Assembly (NCBI GenBank): GCA_965212505.1
Contig: OZ243123.1
Location: 3,410,001 to 3,474,000 of the forward strand
DNA length: 64,000 nt
From: JAHEKO01 sp965212505
GTDB lineage: Bacteria; Acidobacteriota; Thermoanaerobaculia; Multivoradales; JAHEKO01
Direction of reading: 5' to 3'
In this document: one piece after another, positions 59,750 to 64,000 of the stretch
Position numbering within the stretch: the first letter of the stretch is position 1
How the letters are laid out: every line of letters begins with the position of its first letter
Made by a program: the position numbers and the translations under genes
Notes under the pieces: generated by a model
The model's input: the letters and a program-made list of their open reading frames with translations, nothing else
Databases searched by the model: none
What the model was told of the DNA's origin: nothing

Positions 59750-60769
59750 ATGGTCACGGAGACACCCGTGGAAAGGCCTAGGCTCGGCAGGCTGTGGCTG
59801 GCGGCTCTCTTGGCTCTACCGCTAGCGACGGCGACACCCACACGCGGTCTGGAGACCGACCAGTACATCGCGTGGGAGGCGGAGTTGCGCGATTCGAGCG
59901 CCGCTCTCAACAGCTTCGTCAACCGAGAGCTCGCGTCGACCCTGGAGCGCATGCACCGGGCGGCAAAGGCCGACACGTCTTGCGACTCGCTGCCTCCACG
60001 GCTCTTGCGCTCCCTCTTTCGCACCACCAGCATCCCTTCGAAGCTCCGAAGGTTCTTGAGCGACGCTCCGGGGCTCGACCGCTACCCCGGGCCGGAGGTC
60101 GGCTACTGGCGCTACCTCGGCGACAGCCTGTTCCGTGCGCCCGCCTTCCCATTCATCTTGCCGATGGCGCGCACGATCCGAGTCGGCGACGTGCACACGG
60201 GGACCGACAAGATCGGGCACCTCTTCGGCTTCGGCCGGCGCTACTACAAGCGGTACCGAGCGGCGATTGCCGGCGGCCTGACCGAGGAGGAGGCGCTGCG
60301 GCGGGTCGTCACGTGGGGAGTCCAGATCGAGAGGTTCCTCGCCGGCGGGATACTCGACGGAGTCTTCTCACACGCGGACGTCGAAGCCAACTACCAGGGA
60401 CTTCGCCTGGCGCTCGACCTGTGCGGCGGAGACCGGCCCTACCTTCGGCGGGGCCCCACCGGCTGGCATCTCGCACGACCGATCGACCTGGCGACCTATG
60501 TGACGCCCTACTTCGACGAGAGTTACCACAACAGTCACTTCTCCGATCAGCGCTGGCGGAGCATTCAGGTCATTCTCGAGGGGTACTGTCCAACCTATCG
60601 GAGCGCTCCGATCGTCGAGCGCCGAGAGCGCTACGCTCGAGTCGCGCAGCCGAGCGCCTCCATGCGCATCGTCGAGACGCTGTTCGCGGCGCGCGCCAAC
60701 AACCGCCAGCGCCGGCACTCGATCGACGCGGTCTGTCGCCGCGAAGCCTCTCTGCTCACCGCCGGCTGA
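59750..60769 (+). CDS. Exported protein of unknown function with TDKIGHLFG motif
   Basis: A 339-residue protein with an N-terminal hydrophobic segment (LWLAALLALPLATATP) after a short Arg-rich stretch. It is helical, with two or three Cys. The motif TGTDKIGHLFGFGRRYYKRY recalls the DKxxHF segment of small YfiM-type lipoproteins, and later TYVTPYFDESYHNSHFSDQR is striking for its aromatic and His content. Together these could form a metal or lipid site. I recognise no named family. It is divergent from the DUF432-MscS-cytochrome set. Confidence 0.55.
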   Translation: MVTETPVERPRLGRLWLAALLALPLATATPTRGLETDQYIAWEAELRDSSAALNSFVNRELASTLERMHRAAKADTSCDSLPPRLLRSLFRTTSIPSKLRRFLSDAPGLDRYPGPEVGYWRYLGDSLFRAPAFPFILPMARTIRVGDVHTGTDKIGHLFGFGRRYYKRYRAAIAGGLTEEEALRRVVTWGVQIERFLAGGILDGVFSHADVEANYQGLRLALDLCGGDRPYLRRGPTGWHLARPIDLATYVTPYFDESYHNSHFSDQRWRSIQVILEGYCPTYRSAPIVERRERYARVAQPSASMRIVETLFAARANNRQRRHSIDAVCRREASLLTAG

Positions 60770-60839
60770 TCGCCTGGCAGCAGCTGCTGTGGACTGCTAG
60801 CTTCTCCACGGCTCGACTCTTGCGTACCCTGGTTGCGTG

Positions 60840-61412
60840 ATGTCGAGCGATCGCTCGAAGCTCAAAGTTGTCCGTATCGGACGCCCCATCGACGCACCCG
60901 CCGCCGAGGCGGTGGGCAAGCGACTCTTGAGCGCCCTGCGCGGCGTGGTCGAGCAGCTCGAGATCGTTCAGTACGAGCCTCCGGCGGTCGACCGCATCGA
61001 AGCGAGCCTCCTCTCGCAAGCGCTCGACGAACAGGTCGGCGGCCACATCCTCGGCATCACGGACATCGATCTCCTGGACTCTTCGGGCGACGACTTCTTC
61101 AAGTTCATGTTCGGCTGCAAAGACAGTCGGAACGATGTCGCCGTCGTGTCCACCCATCGCCTCGGCAGTTCCAAACCGCGCCGCTCGCTCGCGCGGCTGA
61201 TGAAGGTCGGGCTCCACGAGGTCGGCCACAACTTCGGCCTCGTCCATCACTACTCTTTCCAACGTACGGATGGCAGCCGCTGCTGTCCGATGAGCAAAGG
61301 CACCTACAACCGGCACGGCGAGCGCAGCTACGTCCGCTCGGTCATCGACTCCCGCGGGCTCCAGTTCTGCGGCGAATGCCGGAGCTTCCTGCGCCGCGTC
61401 CACAGCGCCTAG
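60840..61412 (+). CDS. amzA: Archaemetzincin-like zinc metalloprotease
   Basis: A 190-residue protein. The metzincin motif HEVGHNFGLVH lies at residues 126-136 (His126, Glu127, His130, His136). It is followed by CCPMSK, which holds the Met of the Met-turn, and by FCGECRSF near the end; the Cys set fits the second structural zinc of archaemetzincins, although the first Cys is replaced by His in this copy. The N-terminal part (VRIGRPIDAPAAEAV and LGITDIDLLDSSGDDFFKFM) is typical of the family. The start is ATG with an adjacent GTG before it. It overlaps the convergent Dabb gene by 4 nt. Confidence 0.85.
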   Translation: MSSDRSKLKVVRIGRPIDAPAAEAVGKRLLSALRGVVEQLEIVQYEPPAVDRIEASLLSQALDEQVGGHILGITDIDLLDSSGDDFFKFMFGCKDSRNDVAVVSTHRLGSSKPRRSLARLMKVGLHEVGHNFGLVHHYSFQRTDGSRCCPMSKGTYNRHGERSYVRSVIDSRGLQFCGECRSFLRRVHSA

Positions 61413-61705
61413 TCGAGCGAGACCTGGATGGCCGCGCGGCGCGCTACGTGCGGGCGGATCGCCTCGTGAACCACCTCGAGGTGATCGGGGTGGCTCTGGT
61501 ACGCCTCGTAGTCGCTTTGAGAGTCGAAATCGGCAACCACCACAAAGTCGAAGTTCCCCTCGGCGAGGCCAAGATCCGAACCGAACTCGTAGCGACGAAT
61601 CTGCGGAATGCAATCCGGCAGACGCGAGAGCCCTTCGGCGACCGCGAGCCTGTCGGCCTCGGCAGCTTCCTCTTTCCAACTGAACATCACCACGTGCCGC
61701 AGCAT
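61409..61705 (-). CDS. Dabb (stress-responsive A/B barrel) family protein
   Basis: A 98-residue Dabb-domain protein: MLRHVVMFSWKEEA at the N-terminus, PQIRRYEFGSDLGLAEG in the middle, and FVVVADFDSQSDYEAYQSHP with the C-terminal HLEVVHEAIRP are all family marks. The ferredoxin-like dimeric barrel can hold small hydrophobic compounds. GAAGGGGGTG lies before the ATG. The metabolic role is unknown. Confidence 0.92.
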   Translation of the reverse strand: MLRHVVMFSWKEEAAEADRLAVAEGLSRLPDCIPQIRRYEFGSDLGLAEGNFDFVVVADFDSQSDYEAYQSHPDHLEVVHEAIRPHVARRAAIQVSLD

Positions 61706-61767
61706 CGGACACCCCCTTCGATAGACTCGCCGATCCTAGCGAACTGACCCGAGCGGAGGGGCATCAA

Positions 61768-62748
61768 ATGCGCGCAGCCTGGTACTCACGATTCGGCCCG
61801 GCGAGAGAGGTTCTCGAGACCGGCAATCTGGACACTCCCCAGCCGCGACCCGGCGAGGTCCTCGTGCGGGTTGCCGTCACCGGCGTCAACCCGGTCGACA
61901 CGAAGCGGCGGCAGGGTGGTCGAGGAGTGATGGAGGACGAGCGCGTGATTCCACATTTCGATGGTGCCGGAACCATCGAGTCGGTCGGCGACTGCGTCGA
62001 CGCCTCACGCGTCGGCGAGCGAGTCTGGATCTACGAGGCACAGTGGGGCTCAGCGGCCGGCTGCGCGGCGGAGTACGCCGTCGTGCCGGCCGCATGTGCG
62101 GTAGCGCTCCCCGACGCCGCCGACTTCGCCCACGGCGCCTGCCTCGGCATCCCCGCACTCACGGCCCACCGCTGCGTGTACTCCGACGGCCCGGTCGACG
62201 GCCAGACCGTCCTGGTCACCGGCGGCGCCGGAGCCGTCGGTCGCTACGCCATTCAGTTCGCCAAGTTGGGCGGCGCTCGTGTACTGACCACAGTCAGCAG
62301 TGACGCGAAGGGCGAGATCGCCGCTTCGGCCGGTGCCGACGTGATCATCGACTATCGTCGCGAGGCGGTAGACGAGCGCGTTCGCCAGGAGACCGACGGC
62401 GACGGCGTCGAGCGCATCGTCGAGGTCGAGATGGGGGGAAATCTCGAGACCTCGTTGTCGATCCTCCAACCGAACGGCGTCATCGCGGCCTACGCTTCGG
62501 AGGGCGACGCCGAGCCGAAGCTGCCGTTCTATCCGTTCCTTTACAAGAGCGTCACCCTGCGACACGTCTTGGTATTCCAGATCCCCAAGTTGGCCAAGGA
62601 GCAGGCGATCGCCTACCTCTCCGGCTGGCTCGCTCAGGGGCAGGTGTCGCACCACATCGGGCAACGCTTCGGCCTCGACGACATCGCGGCGGCCCACGAG
62701 GCCGTCGAGTCGGGCGCCATCGGCAAGGTTCTGGTCGACCTCGCCTAG
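61768..62748 (+). CDS. NADPH:quinone reductase-type oxidoreductase
   Basis: A 326-residue MDR-family reductase: GEVLVRVAVTGVNPVDTKRR, IPHFDGAGTIESVG, then TVLVTGGAGAVGRYAIQFAK at the nucleotide site and VLVDLA at the end. There is no zinc ligand set, as expected for the quinone reductase (QOR) branch. Three MDR proteins occur in this window (3175, 21765, 61768) and they belong to different branches. GGAGGGG precedes the ATG. Substrate unknown. Confidence 0.92.
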   Translation: MRAAWYSRFGPAREVLETGNLDTPQPRPGEVLVRVAVTGVNPVDTKRRQGGRGVMEDERVIPHFDGAGTIESVGDCVDASRVGERVWIYEAQWGSAAGCAAEYAVVPAACAVALPDAADFAHGACLGIPALTAHRCVYSDGPVDGQTVLVTGGAGAVGRYAIQFAKLGGARVLTTVSSDAKGEIAASAGADVIIDYRREAVDERVRQETDGDGVERIVEVEMGGNLETSLSILQPNGVIAAYASEGDAEPKLPFYPFLYKSVTLRHVLVFQIPKLAKEQAIAYLSGWLAQGQVSHHIGQRFGLDDIAAAHEAVESGAIGKVLVDLA

Positions 62749-62763
62749 CCGGTCCAGCGCTGG

Positions 62764-63546
62764 TTAGAGCTCGCTGAGACCTTCGGTGTGGCCGTCGACG
62801 GCCAACGCCTGACCCGAGATCCGCGCACCGGCCTCGGAGCAGAGGAAGAGCACCGTAGCCGCGATGTCTTCGGCGTCGACAAACGTCCGCATGGAGGACT
62901 GGCGCAGGTACGAGTCTCGAACCTCCCCGGAGGAGACGCCTCGACTCGCGGCGGTCTTGTCGATTACCCGTTCGATCCGCGGTCCCGAGACCGATCCAGG
63001 GCAGATGGCGTTGACGCGAATATCGAACGGTCCGAGCTCCATCGCCAGCGTCTTCGTGAGGCCGATAAGTCCCCACTTGGCGCTCGCATAGGGACTGCGG
63101 CGTGGATAGCCGAAGAGTCCAGCGGTGGACGACATGTTGACGATCGAGCCGCCCTCGGCCGCCTTGAGCATTGGGATGGCGCCCCGGCAGCAGAGGAACG
63201 TGCCGTCCAGATTGACCGCGAGCGTCTTGCGCCACGCGTCGAGATCGAGACTCTCGAGCGGACCGGCGGGACCGGCGACTCCGGCGTTGTTGACCAGTAC
63301 GTCGAGGCCGCCGAGGTGGGCCGCTACCTCTTGGAAGAGACGGTCCACCTGCGCCTCGGAGGCGACGTCCGCAACGGTCGTCCCGATCTCGGGGTGAGCC
63401 GCGGCGAGCTCGGCGAGAGCCGCCTCGTCGACATCGCAGATATGCACTCGAGCGCCCTCCGCAAGGAGTCGCTCCGCAATCGCCCGCCCAATCCCCCGAC
63501 CGCCGGCGGTGACCAGAACGCGCTGGGAGACCAGAGCTGCCGTCAT
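62764..63546 (-). CDS. SDR-family NAD(P) oxidoreductase
   Basis: A 260-residue short-chain dehydrogenase: VTAGGRGIGRAIAERLLAEG is the cofactor motif (TGxxxGxG variant with Ala for the first Gly), NNAG follows, the catalytic set is Ser in MSSTAGLFG and Tyr-x-x-x-Lys in PYASAKWGL, and CPGSVSGPRIERV is the substrate loop. Its C-terminus (GARISGQALAVDGHTEGL) is the tetramer contact. The alcohol substrate is unknown. It is convergent with the quinone reductase gene. Confidence 0.92.
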   Translation of the reverse strand: MTAALVSQRVLVTAGGRGIGRAIAERLLAEGARVHICDVDEAALAELAAAHPEIGTTVADVASEAQVDRLFQEVAAHLGGLDVLVNNAGVAGPAGPLESLDLDAWRKTLAVNLDGTFLCCRGAIPMLKAAEGGSIVNMSSTAGLFGYPRRSPYASAKWGLIGLTKTLAMELGPFDIRVNAICPGSVSGPRIERVIDKTAASRGVSSGEVRDSYLRQSSMRTFVDAEDIAATVLFLCSEAGARISGQALAVDGHTEGLSEL

Positions 63547-63648
63547 CGGAGAGATCCTGTCATCCTCACAACTCGATCTCCATCCGGCGGCTGCGGTAGC
63601 CTCCCGCCAACGACCTCCACCTGAGTCTCTCTCCCGAAGGAGCGTGCC

Positions 63649-64000
63649 ATGTCACCCGTTGTTCTCCGAACCCTTCGTTCGAGCGCTGTCGTGGCGCTCA
63701 TTCTGCTCTCGCCTACCTCGCCGCTCTCCTCCTCCGAAGACAACCGGCACCGAGAGCTGGTCGTGGAACTCATGGAGCTCACGGGTGCCGCCGAGCTCGG
63801 GGCTCAGGTCGGCGGAGCCATGATCGAACAGATGAAACCGGCAATGCCCCAGGTCCCGGCCGAGTGGTGGGAGAGGTTCTCCGCCAAGATCGACTCGGCC
63901 GAAATTGTGCAGGTGATCGTGCCGATCTACGAGAAGCACTTCACCGTCGAAGAGCTCCAGGCGACGCTCGAGTTCTACAAGTCGCCGGTCGGACGTGCCG
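63649..64000 (+). CDS. DUF2059 secreted protein, 5' part (runs off window)
   Basis: The first 117 codons of a secreted protein. A signal peptide (VVALILLSPTSPLSSSED) is followed by a helical domain: LVVELMELTGAAELGAQVGG, then VPAEWWERFSAKIDSAEIVQ and HFTVEELQATLEFYKSPVGR, which is the DUF2059 pattern. The frame is still open at the end of the window. AAGGAG lies before the ATG. Its role is not known; DUF2059 proteins are periplasmic in Gram-negative bacteria. Confidence 0.85.
   Translation, partial: MSPVVLRTLRSSAVVALILLSPTSPLSSSEDNRHRELVVELMELTGAAELGAQVGGAMIEQMKPAMPQVPAEWWERFSAKIDSAEIVQVIVPIYEKHFTVEELQATLEFYKSPVGRA

Overview
The window is a dense, GC-rich bacterial chromosome segment with short intergenic gaps, many 4-nt gene overlaps and several GTG/TTG starts. 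Lipoproteins, two TonB-dependent receptors, an RND pump and an HlyD exporter show a Gram-negative cell with an outer membrane. The gene mix (TIGR02999-like sigma remnant, 29-residue IHGV/IHDV repeats, DUF2059, DUF6174, SpoIIE phosphatase, DUF1566 pairs) suggests an Acidobacteriota-like organism, possibly Thermoanaerobaculia. That placement is inference, since the window has no rRNA. I found no tRNA, rRNA, CRISPR array, insertion sequence or prophage.

Layout. 1-6 kb: the 3' part of an RND pump, a lipoprotein, an oxidoreductase-TetR operon with an operator-like site, and a tandem pair of secreted DUF1566 proteins. 6-21 kb: a sigma factor remnant, an amidohydrolase, a large secreted metzincin-like protein whose catalytic Glu is Gln, a SpoIIE phosphatase, a run of small enzymes, a dicarboxylate symporter, an S10 carboxypeptidase and an FHA protein.

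21.2-29.1 kb is the most unusual part. Two near-identical micro-cassettes, each a conserved 33-bp upstream element, a strong ribosome site, an 18-codon peptide gene and a rho-independent terminator, stand around an acuI-like gene. They lead directly into an overlapping HlyD / C39-peptidase ABC / ABC export operon. The peptides differ in their first ten residues but share the octapeptide QSTAGILE after Ala-Gly. The exporter has no room for its own promoter behind the second terminator, so read-through is likely. This looks like a minimal peptide secretion or signalling system.

29-43 kb: DUF6174, YceI, a 29-residue-repeat protein, an APC permease, RlmN, a possible gene remnant, two sister lipoproteins, an NfeD-SPFH pair, a double-domain cyclase, GNAT, STAS, an epimerase, UbiX and a polytopic membrane protein.

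43.7-50.9 kb: a probable metal-uptake locus of two TonB receptors (one with His/Glu-rich loops), a DUF4198 protein and three small secreted His-containing proteins, arranged around a divergent promoter.

50.9-64 kb: a serine hydrolase, RecQ, a duplicated-domain secreted protein, a pentahaem cytochrome / MscS / DUF432 operon, an archaemetzincin, a Dabb protein, a quinone reductase, an SDR enzyme and the start of a DUF2059 protein.
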